In this document: in pieces, positions 6,280-15,700 of the stretch
Numbering within the stretch: the stretch's first letter is position 1
How the letters are laid out: each line of letters starts with the position of its first letter
Source of the DNA: CAYZEZ01 sp964477295
Lineage (GTDB): Bacteria > Bacteroidota > Bacteroidia > Bacteroidales > SM23-62
Length of the DNA stretch: 20,712 bases
Reading direction: 5' to 3'
Assembly (NCBI GenBank): GCA_964477295.1
Contig: CAYZEZ010000052.1
Span: 1 to 20,712 of the forward strand
Notes under the pieces: generated by a model
Database searches by the model: none
What the model was told of the DNA's origin: nothing
The model's input: only the letters and a program-made list of their open reading frames with translations
Translations under genes and position numbers: made by a program

Positions 6280-7613
6280 ATAGCATATTTATTCTCCTTC
6301 TGTTTTCCTGCGTTCTTCCAGCCCAGGATGTGCCGGATTTCAGGCAGGTGGATATTGAAACATACAGGTTTTATGAAGCAGGGCAATGGGACAGCCTTAT
6401 TGAGTTGGGTGAAACGGCCCTGGATAATGGTATTGATTACTACTATCTCAGGATGCGGCTTGGAATTGCCAGGTATGAAAAAAGAAACTATTTAAAATCT
6501 TCCCGGCATTTCTTACAAGCACTTGAATTTAACCATGGAGATCCTGTTGCACTGGAGTATCTCTATTATGCATACCTTTTTTCCGGTAAACCTGACCAGG
6601 CAAATTTTATAGTTAAACAATTCCCGGAAGCATTGAAACAAAAAACCGGAATCAGACCTAAGCCGGTTGACAGGGTGGATGCCAGTTTTTTCTATAGCAG
6701 GTCGGCAACTGATGATATTGTAAATAATAGCGATGATTATTTTCCAACTGACATTTCTCCTGGTTATCAGGTTGTCACAAAATATTTCAGCAATTTCAAT
6801 TTTTTCCTTAAGCATAATATCGGATCCAGGTTCAGCCTTAATCATGCCTATACCCACCTGTATAAAGTGAATTTCAATTATCTCAACAATGGAACCTATA
6901 TCATTAAAAATCCCGATATAGTAGTAAAACAACATCAGTATTATTTATCTTTTAACACAACGTTTTCAGGAGGATGGAACCTCGCACCGGTTTTTCATAT
7001 TGTTCATGCCAGGTATCCTTTACTTACCTCAATAACCCAGGGCGGGCCGGGAAGACCACCTTCAACACAATATACCGGTCAAATTGAAACGAGCCTGATT
7101 GCAGGCGTTATGGTTTCAAAATCTCTCGGATGCCTTGATGTCAGGTTATATGGCCACGGATCAAATCTCAATAATAAAAATCAACTTCAGGGTGCAATGG
7201 GAATTACCTGTTATCCTCTTGGTAATCTCGACCTGTATTTTGGAGGTGATTTTCTTGTCCTGTCAAACAAAGGAGCCGGCGCTTCCGCAGTTAGCCCAAT
7301 TGGCAGCGGGACGGTCGGGTTTTCAATTGCCCGAAAAATCTGGTTTGAACTTTCCGCTACTATTGGAGAAATGCAAAATTATACAGAAGGAAATGGTTAC
7401 CTGGTTTATAACAGTACTGATATTCTCCGGCAAAAATTCAACCTGAACATTTCTGTCCCTGTAACAGACAGGGGATCTCTCGTCTATGCCGGCGCCAGGT
7501 ATTCATCCTATGCCAGTTACCTGACATCATTGATTGATCCTGAATTGACAGAACTTAATGAACTAAATTATAACAACTTATCAATTTATGGAGGTGTATC
7601 ATGGAAATTTTAA
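6264..7613 (+). CDS. Outer-membrane protein: TPR-like N-terminus plus beta-barrel
   Basis: A 449-residue exported protein. The signal peptide is about residues 1-20 (FILLLFSCVLPAQD). Residues about 25-130 form helical TPR-like repeats (AGQWDSLIELGETALDNG.., RNYLKSSRHFLQALEFN). Residues about 150-449 alternate short strands rich in Tyr, Asn, Gly and Ser and finish with a terminal Phe (YGGVSWKF), typical of an outer-membrane beta-barrel recognised by BAM. This layout resembles YaiO-type proteins. The start lies inside the end of the channel/peptidase gene (16-nt overlap), so it is probably coupled to it. It may form the outer-membrane exit or docking site of this system; substrate and partners are not readable. 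Confidence 0.7.
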   Translation: MFRIINSIFILLLFSCVLPAQDVPDFRQVDIETYRFYEAGQWDSLIELGETALDNGIDYYYLRMRLGIARYEKRNYLKSSRHFLQALEFNHGDPVALEYLYYAYLFSGKPDQANFIVKQFPEALKQKTGIRPKPVDRVDASFFYSRSATDDIVNNSDDYFPTDISPGYQVVTKYFSNFNFFLKHNIGSRFSLNHAYTHLYKVNFNYLNNGTYIIKNPDIVVKQHQYYLSFNTTFSGGWNLAPVFHIVHARYPLLTSITQGGPGRPPSTQYTGQIETSLIAGVMVSKSLGCLDVRLYGHGSNLNNKNQLQGAMGITCYPLGNLDLYFGGDFLVLSNKGAGASAVSPIGSGTVGFSIARKIWFELSATIGEMQNYTEGNGYLVYNSTDILRQKFNLNISVPVTDRGSLVYAGARYSSYASYLTSLIDPELTELNELNYNNLSIYGGVSWKF

Positions 7614-8221
7614 AAAAATCATTCGTACTTATTATTATCTGGCTGCTATTCCTGCCTGCTTTTGCACAGGATTTTGCAACAACGAAAGACGCCTTTCAAA
7701 ACAGCTATATCCAGGAGGCCACAGGAGAATATAGCAAGGCCGCGAATTCTTTAAAAGAGGTTTATGATGAAAAATCGTATGAAATTAATCTACGCCTTGG
7801 CTGGCTTACATACCTGAGCGGTAATTTTACTGAATCCCTGGCCTATTACAATAATGCAATATCCCTCATGCCATATGCTATCGAATCCAGGTTTGGATTG
7901 GTTTACCCTGCATCTGCAATGGGTAACTGGAACCTTGTATTGGAACAATATGAAAAGATCCTTGAGATCTGTCCGAATTATTCTTTTGTCCTTCACCGGA
8001 TTGGTTTGATTTATTACGGACGCGAAGACTACGAAACAGCATTAAAATATTTTAAAAAAGTAGCAAATCTATATCCTTTTGATTATGATGCATTAACCAT
8101 GCTTGCATGGACTCATTTTAAACTGAAAAATTTCAGGGAAGCTAAAGTGCTATTCCAGAAAGCCCTTCTTCATACACCTAATGGAGATTCGGCTATAGAA
8201 GGATTGGAGTTATTGAAATAA
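7601..8221 (+). CDS. Periplasmic tetratricopeptide-repeat protein
   Basis: A 206-residue protein with a signal peptide (hydrophobic core FVLIIIWLLFLPAF, then AQD near residue 24). At least four TPR units follow: SYIQEATGEYSKAANSL, LGWLTYLSGNFTESLAYYNNAI, IGLIYYGREDYETALKYFKKV and LAWTHFKLKNFREAKVLFQKAL. TPRs are protein-interaction scaffolds. The gene overlaps the preceding barrel gene by 13 nt and has an unusually good Shine-Dalgarno-like GGAGGTG about 6 nt before its ATG, inside the upstream coding sequence. It may bridge the barrel protein and other envelope components; that role is inferred from context. Confidence 0.75.
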   Translation: MEILKKSFVLIIIWLLFLPAFAQDFATTKDAFQNSYIQEATGEYSKAANSLKEVYDEKSYEINLRLGWLTYLSGNFTESLAYYNNAISLMPYAIESRFGLVYPASAMGNWNLVLEQYEKILEICPNYSFVLHRIGLIYYGREDYETALKYFKKVANLYPFDYDALTMLAWTHFKLKNFREAKVLFQKALLHTPNGDSAIEGLELLK

Positions 8222-8248
8222 TTCTGTACCATCAAAATATAGAAAGCT

Positions 8249-9058
8249 ATGAAACTAAAATTTTTGTTCATTTTGTTATGTGTGTTGTCCTTCCAGATCC
8301 ATGCCCAGACTGCAATTAATTCAACTCCTGATAATGTATATGCAGTTTCTGTAAATGTTGCGAAGCTTGAAAAGTCAGGGTTTAAATATTATTCCATGGA
8401 TGTCCCTGCAAAGCAATGCCGTATATATAACCTGAATTATTCATTATTTAAAACATTTAATCTGGTTGTTCCTGAAGGGTACGATTTATTTGATATCCAG
8501 CAGGTATCTGAACATTTGTTTAATACCGATGATCTTGTCGAGATCGCTTATATTTCATACCGGTATAACGAAACAGAAACTGGCTGGTGGTATTACACCT
8601 ATGAAACAAGCATTGTTAATGAAAACGGAGATGTAATTCTCAATGTTCCCGGAGCAGGAAATACTGAAGTCTTTGACATGGGTGAATATGGAAAGAAATT
8701 ATTGGTATGGATCTACGATTATTCTGTATATCCTTATATCATTCATACCAATGTTTACAATCTTCCGGAACAGTCCCAGACTACCAAATCGACATCGCTA
8801 ACAAAGGATCCACAATTAATTGGAGATCCTTTCCCAAATCCTACCTCTGTAAGTTTTTCAGTCCCGTTAAATCTCTCAAATTCAGAAGGGCATCTGAACA
8901 TACATAATATGCAAGGAGGTCTGGTTAAAAAAATTAATATTACCGGCAATGAAAATAATATTAATCTTCCGACAGAAGGTCTCATACCCGGTACTTATTT
9001 AATTAATGTTCAAACTCCGACTGAAATTTCTGCAGCAAAAAAGATAGTTATTAATTAA
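8249..9058 (+). CDS. Secreted protein with type IX secretion C-terminal sorting domain
   Basis: A 269-residue protein with a signal peptide (LFILLCVLSFQIHAQ), an N-terminal region of about 150 residues and a C-terminal sorting domain from about residue 190. The sorting domain shows the hallmark PFPNPTS, a middle NIHNMQGGLVKK and the closing LIPGTYLINV...KKIVIN. Such type A sorting domains direct proteins through the T9SS to the cell surface, where the domain is removed and the cargo is often linked to A-LPS. The N-terminal region (YNLNYSLFKTFNLVVPEGY, LVEIAYISY) has a beta-rich pattern without catalytic motifs. It lies 27 nt after the TPR gene and is the last gene before repeat copy B, so it is probably in the same transcript. 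It could be the cargo or a surface partner of the operon. Confidence 0.8.
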   Translation: MKLKFLFILLCVLSFQIHAQTAINSTPDNVYAVSVNVAKLEKSGFKYYSMDVPAKQCRIYNLNYSLFKTFNLVVPEGYDLFDIQQVSEHLFNTDDLVEIAYISYRYNETETGWWYYTYETSIVNENGDVILNVPGAGNTEVFDMGEYGKKLLVWIYDYSVYPYIIHTNVYNLPEQSQTTKSTSLTKDPQLIGDPFPNPTSVSFSVPLNLSNSEGHLNIHNMQGGLVKKINITGNENNINLPTEGLIPGTYLINVQTPTEISAAKKIVIN

Positions 9059-9222
9059 TTTAAGTTGCCAGTTACGAGTTACTGGTTGCCAGGTGTCTGA
9101 ATAACAGTCATATATGAATTAGTAAATGATACAAATTTAATTACTATTTTAATTTATGTTATTGACTATTAATACTTTATCCAGTAACTAGTACCCGGTA
9201 CCTGGCACTTTGAGTTAATTAA
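9051..9222. repeat. Intergenic inverted-end repeat, copy B
   Basis: Second copy of the element at 1069-1227, in the same orientation, about 172 bp. It begins at TTAATTAA overlapping the stop codon of the T9SS-sorted gene. The left end reads AAGTTGCCAGTTAC..GTTACTGG; the right end (CCAGTAACTAGTACC..CTGGCACTT..TTAATTAA) is its approximate reverse complement. The shared internal block GTCTGAATAACAG is at 9095-9107. Since it touches the last stop codon of the operon, its palindromic ends could also function as the transcript's 3' end. Confidence 0.7.
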
Positions 9223-9341
9223 TCTGTAATCAGTAAAATATGCATCCGGGTGTCGTTTTTAAATAAGCCTGGTCATGTGTTTTTACCCTCATGGCGTGGC
9301 AAATAAATTCTTTGTTCCTCCGTTTATTTAACAAAATACAC

Positions 9342-9349
9342 TAAATTTG
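9342..9349 (+). promoter_or_regulatory. Bacteroidota -7 element upstream of the coiled-coil gene
   Basis: TAAATTTG is an exact match to TAnnTTTG, about 30 nt before ATG9380. A good TTTG at the -33 spacing is not evident; the nearest, 9311-9314, is 27 nt upstream. It is the likely promoter of the 9380-12742 operon. Nothing else was seen in 9223-9341. Confidence 0.45.
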
Positions 9350-9379
9350 TTTTTCTAATCTCAAATTAATCAGCTACTT

Positions 9380-10291
9380 ATGGATAATGATAATAATTCA
9401 TTGCCTGAATACACCCGGAACAAAATAGATCAGCCGAAAAAAAGAAAGCCGGTTTTGCTGATAATTATTGTAATAATTATGGCAGGAGCTCTGGGTTTTC
9501 TCTACTATACTTACTCTGATCTGCAGAAACAATCAACTATTGAAAAAGCTGAGCTGGAAAGACAAAGAGAGCAGCTTGAGAATGAATTGCTCGGCATTTA
9601 TGACCAATATGATTCCCTGAAATCTGAAAATGATACGATGAATATCAAGTTGATGGCAGAGCAAACAAGGATTGAAAAATTATTGAAATTCAATGCTAAC
9701 AACGTATACAAAATCAAACTGTATGAAAATGAGCTGGGAACAATCCGTGAAGTACTTCGCAGCTATATTATTCAGATCGATTCATTGAACCAGGCTAATA
9801 TTGCCCTTCGAACCGAAAATATTGAGGTCAAAAAACAACTGAAGCATACAGAAAAGGAAAAAGATGCACTGAGTAATGAGAAAGATGAGCTTTCCGAACA
9901 GGTTGAAAAGGCTTCAGTGCTAAGTGCGAAAAACCTGGTAATCACACCACTAAATCAACGAAGCAGGGAAAAATTGAAAGCGGATAAAGTGGAAAAGATC
10001 CGTGTCTGTTTCACCCTGCGGGAAAATGCCATCATTCCACCCGGGACAAAAACAATTTATCTTCGTATTACCCGCCCAGATGACGTTATTCTTACTTCAG
10101 GGGTTAATCTTTTTGAATACGAGGGCGAACAAATTGTTTATTCGGAAAAGAGAGAGATTGAATTTGAAAACGTGGATGTCGATATGTGCATTTACTGGAC
10201 CAATGATGGTCAACTCATTCCCGGATCTTACAGCGCAACATTATATGCTGATGGAAAGGATATCGGATCATCAACTTTTGCATTAAAATAA
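9380..10291 (+). CDS. Membrane-anchored coiled-coil protein of unknown function
   Basis: A 303-residue protein. A short basic cytosolic N-terminus (PKKRKP) is followed by one transmembrane helix at about residues 24-45 (VLLIIIVIIMAGALGFLYY). A long heptad-rich coiled coil spans about 50-180 (Glu/Lys/Leu-rich, e.g. RQREQLENELLGIYDQYDSL). A compact C-terminal beta-rich domain spans about 190-303 and contains KIRVCFTLRENAIIPPGTK, VYSEKREIEFENVDVDMCIYW and ending SATLYADGKDIGSSTFALK. The topology suggests type II insertion with the coiled coil and beta domain in the periplasm. I do not recognise a named family, although this resembles hypothetical proteins conserved in Bacteroidota. It is first in an apparent operon with a glycosyltransferase (17-nt gap) and hemW. 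Confidence 0.65.
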   Translation: MDNDNNSLPEYTRNKIDQPKKRKPVLLIIIVIIMAGALGFLYYTYSDLQKQSTIEKAELERQREQLENELLGIYDQYDSLKSENDTMNIKLMAEQTRIEKLLKFNANNVYKIKLYENELGTIREVLRSYIIQIDSLNQANIALRTENIEVKKQLKHTEKEKDALSNEKDELSEQVEKASVLSAKNLVITPLNQRSREKLKADKVEKIRVCFTLRENAIIPPGTKTIYLRITRPDDVILTSGVNLFEYEGEQIVYSEKREIEFENVDVDMCIYWTNDGQLIPGSYSATLYADGKDIGSSTFALK

Positions 10292-10308
10292 TCAAATTCT
10301 CACACCCC

Positions 10309-11595
10309 ATGAACATTGGAATAATTATTGGCAGAATCGGCGGTGTTGATGGAGTCGCACTTGAAACTGAGAAGTGGATTGAGGTATTGAAGAGGATGGG
10401 ACATACCATCTACATTGTATCCGGTCAATATGAAGAAAGACCTATGGATCCGGACCACGAAACACTGATACCGGAAATGTCATTCTTTTCACCTGAAAGT
10501 TACTGGAGTCAGAAAAAGGCTTTCTTTTACCCTGAGACTAATCCCAAAGAACTGATTAACCATATTGATCTGTATAGCAAGGTCATTTATAAAAAATTGC
10601 TTAACTGGATCACTGATCGTAAAATTGATCTGATCATTTCTGAAAATGGATCTGCCCTTCCATCCCACCTGGAAATGGGTCTTGCCATATCAAATGCTGT
10701 TAAAAAAACCGGAATCCCAACCATTACCCATGACCACGATTTTGGTTGGGAGAGAGGTGACAGGTATGTATCCCCTCATGATGCAATAAACGAATATGTA
10801 GAAACGGTATTTCCAATGCAACTGCATAATATTCATGCCGTTATCAACACCCATGCTCAACATACTTTACGCGACCGGTTCGGCCGGGATTCAGTTAATG
10901 TTCCCAATGTAATGGATTTTGCTAAACCGTTTGGCCAGGTCACAGACAGTAACAAGGAAATGTATAAAATACTTGGTTATGAAAAGGATGATATTTTCCT
11001 CTTCCAAATAACCAGGGTGGTCAGGAGAAAAGGTATTGAAACGGCCATTGAACTGATCCATAAACTGGATAATCCGAAAATTAAATTAATCATCACCGGC
11101 AATTATGCCGATGATGCGGGTAGTAAATATTACAATGAACTTGTTGACCAGATCCACGAACTAAAGCTGGGGGAACAGGTTAGGTTCGCCTATCATTGTT
11201 TTCATAATAAAGGCCTGGTGGGACAAAATTCAGAATGCATGTATTCGTTGTCGGATGCTTATTCACAAGCATGTGCATGTACCTATTTCAGCACTTATGA
11301 AGGTTTCGGCAATGCATTTGTGGAAGCAGTACTGTCCAGGACACCAATTTTTGTAAATAATTATGAGCCTGTTTACTGGCCCGATATCGGAAGTAAAGGA
11401 TTTAAAGCAGTAATGGTTGAAAACAATATACTTACTGACCAGGCTGTTAAAGACATAAATGAGGTCATTTTTAATGACAAGCTTAATAAAGAAATAGCTG
11501 ATTTTAATTTCGAACTGGGTAAAAAACTATTTTCGTACGATACACTCCAGGATAAACTCGAAGAATTGATTTCAAAAGCCGATAAAGCAGTTTAA
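10309..11595 (+). CDS. GT4-like GT-B glycosyltransferase
   Basis: A 428-residue cytosolic enzyme. The N-terminal Rossmann domain begins MNIGIIIGRIGGVDGVALET, where the glycine-rich GGVDGV loop is typical of acceptor-side GT4 domains. It contains THDHDFGWERGDRY (140-153). The C-terminal donor domain starts near residue 228 (FLFQITRVVRRKGIETAI) and carries the EX7E donor-binding motif in TYEGFGNAFVEAV (E331, E339). A nucleotide-sugar donor is expected; acceptor and linkage cannot be read. The same H-D-[FY]-x-W-E-x-G motif occurs in the N-terminal half of the large minus-strand protein at 12750-16919, so the two are probably related. It lies 22 nt before hemW. Confidence 0.8.
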   Translation: MNIGIIIGRIGGVDGVALETEKWIEVLKRMGHTIYIVSGQYEERPMDPDHETLIPEMSFFSPESYWSQKKAFFYPETNPKELINHIDLYSKVIYKKLLNWITDRKIDLIISENGSALPSHLEMGLAISNAVKKTGIPTITHDHDFGWERGDRYVSPHDAINEYVETVFPMQLHNIHAVINTHAQHTLRDRFGRDSVNVPNVMDFAKPFGQVTDSNKEMYKILGYEKDDIFLFQITRVVRRKGIETAIELIHKLDNPKIKLIITGNYADDAGSKYYNELVDQIHELKLGEQVRFAYHCFHNKGLVGQNSECMYSLSDAYSQACACTYFSTYEGFGNAFVEAVLSRTPIFVNNYEPVYWPDIGSKGFKAVMVENNILTDQAVKDINEVIFNDKLNKEIADFNFELGKKLFSYDTLQDKLEELISKADKAV

Positions 11596-11617
11596 ACCAA
11601 TCCACGGAAATAACATA

Positions 11618-12742
11618 ATGGCAGGAATTTATATTCATATTCCCTTTTGCCGGGATGCTTGCCATTATTGTGATTTCCATTTTACCATAAGCTATTCAAG
11701 GGCAAAAGAAATGGTTGATGCCATTTGTAAAGAGATCAGCCTGAGAAAATCCTATCTTGATCAACAGGAGCTTAATACAATTTATTTCGGTGGAGGCACA
11801 CCTTCCTCTCTGCCTGTTTCAAGAATTGCTCAAATTATCGATACTGTCTATTCAAACCATCCTGTTTCTGACCAACCGGAAATAACCCTTGAAGCCAATC
11901 CGGACGACCTGGATGCCGGTTATATAAGAAACCTGAAAAAAGCAGGCGTTAACAGGTTAAGTATCGGGATTCAATCATTCTATAAAAAAGAACTTGAATG
12001 GATGAACAGAACGCACAATGTAAACCAGGCTGAAACCTGTATTGATCTTTGCCGGAATGAAGGATTTACCAACCTGAATATTGACCTGATATATGGATTG
12101 CCAGGCCAGTCAATCAAAAAATGGATCAGCAACCTGAATAAGACAATAGAACTAGGGGTAAATCATATTTCGGCATATCATCTTACCTATGAACCGGGAA
12201 CTACTCTTTATTACAAGAAGGAAAAAAGAAAGCTGGAAGAATTAAAGGAGGATGTCAGTATTAAACAGTACCAGACCCTGGTAAGTCATCTGAAACAGGC
12301 AGGATTCATACATTATGAGATTTCAAATTTTGCCATGAAGGGATATTTTTCAAAACATAACCTGGGATACTGGAACCAGGGACATTATATTGGAATTGGC
12401 CCTTCTGCTCATTCATATAACGGTTTTTCGAGACAATGGAACTTTCCTCGAAACAGAAGTTATATACTTTCAATGAACGATGGCAATGATTTTTTCGAAA
12501 TTGAATCCCTGAGTATCAAAGAAAAATTTCATGAATATATAATGACCTCCTTGCGGACCATGTGGGGTGCAGATCTGGAATACATTAATAAAAACTTTGG
12601 TAAAAAGCACTATTGCCACATACTTAACTCATCTAACCGGTATATTTCAACCGGTGAAATAGTCAGGGAAAATGAAAAATTAATTCTTACGGATAAGGGC
12701 AAACAAATTTCTGATTTTATTATCCAGGAAATGTTTATCTAA
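11618..12742 (+). CDS. hemW: HemW, radical SAM heme chaperone-like protein
   Basis: A 374-residue radical SAM protein of the usual HemW length. The 4Fe-4S/SAM motif CRDACHYC (C11, C15, C18) follows IYIHIPF and is followed by FxF. Further hallmarks are IYFGGGTPSS, EANPDDL, RLSIGIQSF, NLNIDLIYGLPGQS, YHLTYEPGT and IGIGPSAHSY, plus the small C-terminal HemN-C region. HemW is often annotated as oxygen-independent coproporphyrinogen III oxidase, but characterised members bind heme and deliver it to respiratory proteins. The cysteine pattern here is the HemW type. It is last in the plus-strand operon and ends only 7 bp from the stop codon of the convergent large protein, leaving no room for a separate terminator. 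Confidence 0.9.
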   Translation: MAGIYIHIPFCRDACHYCDFHFTISYSRAKEMVDAICKEISLRKSYLDQQELNTIYFGGGTPSSLPVSRIAQIIDTVYSNHPVSDQPEITLEANPDDLDAGYIRNLKKAGVNRLSIGIQSFYKKELEWMNRTHNVNQAETCIDLCRNEGFTNLNIDLIYGLPGQSIKKWISNLNKTIELGVNHISAYHLTYEPGTTLYYKKEKRKLEELKEDVSIKQYQTLVSHLKQAGFIHYEISNFAMKGYFSKHNLGYWNQGHYIGIGPSAHSYNGFSRQWNFPRNRSYILSMNDGNDFFEIESLSIKEKFHEYIMTSLRTMWGADLEYINKNFGKKHYCHILNSSNRYISTGEIVRENEKLILTDKGKQISDFIIQEMFI

Positions 12743-12749
12743 CAGGATA

Positions 12750-15700
12750 TCACCGATATCCGAGGATAGCGTTCGAAACCACTCTGGGTTCAGGTGGTAA
12801 GGAATAAATGTTTCGTTCATAATCCCTGTTATATGGAGAAATATTCAGAGGTTTTCCATCAACAACCAGTGTGCTGCTTCCGCCAGGATCAAAACCCATG
12901 GCATCCTGTATTCCGAATTTTATCAGTATTTCAGCCATATCATGATGTGTTGCTCCAACAGATTCCCTGATCCTTCCATTTATTGTTAATATCACAAGGT
13001 TCCCTTTTTCATCAGTTCCGGCGGCTATTTTGGGTCCGCGCATATCTGTAAAATCCAACCTTGCTGCCTGGGTCCGTATGGAATTATTGGTTTTCCATCC
13101 CTCTTTTTTCATATCTATAGTCATCGCCCCCTGTTGCAACAGCATTGGGCCCGCTTCAATAGCATGTTCAATGTCACCAAGACCGTTAATCTTTATTTCA
13201 ACGGCTTTCTCGATTTTATCCAGCCGCTTTGGAAAAATATCCCTATTAAAAGCCAGGGTTAAGCCAACCGGAACTACCGGAATCTCTTCATCCTTATTAC
13301 TAAAAATTACGTCTTTAACCACATTCCCGGCCAGCCTGATAAATATTCTTCCATTTCCCGGAAGGGTCTCTTTGTTTGACATAAGATCAAAATAGGCCAG
13401 ATCCTTCCCTGGATCCATACAATTATAAGCATCCGGACCAAATTCAAGTGTTTGATTATCAACCCTGATCTGAATTCCACGGGAACAATTTACCCTTTGT
13501 ATTGTAATTTTTCCCGATTTATTTATCAGCATGGCTGCTTTATTGAAAAGAGGCGGGGACAGGATTTTAGTATGGGTAATAATCAATCCCAAAGGAGAAC
13601 CAATATAGGATTCTGGCAAACCCAGCTTGCCAACCAATTCGGGATTTAATATATAACCGCCATTCCAGGCAACCGAAGCAGTTATACCTGTTTCCTTTTT
13701 AAATTCTTCAATAAAAGTAGTGACTTTCTTAGGGGCATGCTTACTGGAAACTACTATAAACTTCCACCCTTTCTTCAAACCGCTGTCGATTTTTGCCAAT
13801 GCTCCATTCCAGGGATGTCCATCAGGATATACACCACTAACAAATGAATATTCAACCGGCCCTTTAGCTGTCTCATCTCCAAGCAGGTTATGAAGGACAA
13901 ATTCTACAGGAGATCCATTTGATATGGCATCTTTACGTATTTCACCCAATACATTTTCCTCTCCCATTTTATCACACAATTGCTTATACAGATCGCTTTT
14001 AAGTGCCTCAGAGAAATCTTTTGCAGTTTGAATTGGAGTAGGATAGGCCAGGGTTGTTCTTACACCGGCCGGGGCAAACTGAATATACCCACTGTCGATA
14101 GGTATACCTAATATGTTTGCAGTCATTTCATTCCTGATTTTTCCAATGTGAAACCGGTCGATATCAACGATATCAGTCATTACTGCAGCATTCCTACGGT
14201 TAGATATAATATATCCACCATCCTTCCTTATATTATTCAGCACCTTAAGTGCCCTGTCACCTAGCTGGGAAAAATGGATACCCACGCTAAGCTGATTAGT
14301 GGAAACCACCCTAAGGATATTCTTTTCATACAAAAGTTTCAGTTCATCATTTTTGCCCGATTGAATATAATTGACGATTTCTTTTCTATTCATCTGCCGA
14401 ACGATCGATTTTCCCTGTGCAAATACATAGATTGGGGCAATACAAAAATCAACTTTATTCAACACCTCCCGGGTCAACTCCTCTTCGATGGATAATTTTA
14501 ACCTTGACCTTACCGACTGCAGGGCAAAAAATTCAAGCTCGTGTTTTATATAATCACCCGGAAAGTAAGCAATAGGTAAGTTCTCGTGCAATTTTTGCAT
14601 AAGTTTTATCCTGTCATCAATAGCCAATTGGGAACTGGTAGTCAATTGAGCAAGTGCAAGATTCCAGTCCGTGAAAAAATGCGGACTTTCGTCTACAGTC
14701 TTATTGGTTTGTGGCCTGATAATTTCTCTGAACAACAGATTAATTATCCCCGTAAGTTCCTGTATGGTAAAGTCCTGATAAGGATAATAATTTTTATTTC
14801 TATGCCGGTAAGACATGGAGTGATCGTGCCTGATCTTTGTTTCGCCGTTCATTAATCTGAATATATTATCTACCGTGTTATAGAAATCAGCTTTACTAAT
14901 GGCCGACAGATTATGATTTTCCTCGTAATCCGTAATAATTTCCCTTGCAAAATCCATAGCTATTCCCCTTACGGCCTGTTGTTCTATCCTGAAATAACTC
15001 GGATCGATCAACGATTTAAGGAATAACATAAAACTTAATCTTCCATAGCCAGGTAAATAATGCCTGTTGCTGGTATCGATTAATTTAGCCTTCTCCAGGG
15101 AAGGTTCATTTATGGTCCATATAAACTTATTCACAGCTTGTTGAGTAACCTGTATAGAATCCTCATTTGGTCGTAGTTGCAGAAATAACTGAAAACAAAT
15201 GTCTTTGATATTTTCATTCAGGGAAAGCAGACTGTACCGCTTCAAAACAACGTTCCGGTTATGCAACACCTCATCTACATATTTATTCGGGAAAAATATT
15301 CTGTCGATGATATCGTTTACATGCCGGCCTTTAATGTTTTTACCATCAAATTCTATTACTTTAAGTCTTTCCGACTCACTAAGATGGACACCAATGACTT
15401 CTTTGTAAACATCCATTGGTTCATACCTGCGACAGAGGATAGGTGTTCCACAAGCTGCAGCTTCAATAATGGGCAATCCTCTTCCTTCTGTTTTACTTGG
15501 TAAAAGTATAAGTGAAGCAATATTGTATAATTCCGGAATACCCGCCGGTTGGCTGAATCTTTTAATAAAGTTTTCCTGGTCGAGTTCACTGAACAGGCAG
15601 GCAAGGAATATTTTACTTCTGTAATCGGGATTAATGCTATCGATCAAACCGGCAAAGCTTCTGATAAGCTTTTCAAAATATTCATAATGCCCTGTAGCAA

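Noticed and set aside
6513..6935. Antisense open frame of 140 codons inside the barrel-protein gene
   Set aside because: No coherent protein pattern, and the plus-strand gene is fully supported by its signal peptide and operon overlap.
13030..13395. Plus-strand open frame of 121 codons inside the giant fusion gene
   Set aside because: It is the reverse of the phosphodiester glycosidase domain, and its hydrophobic stretches are an artefact of the antisense reading.
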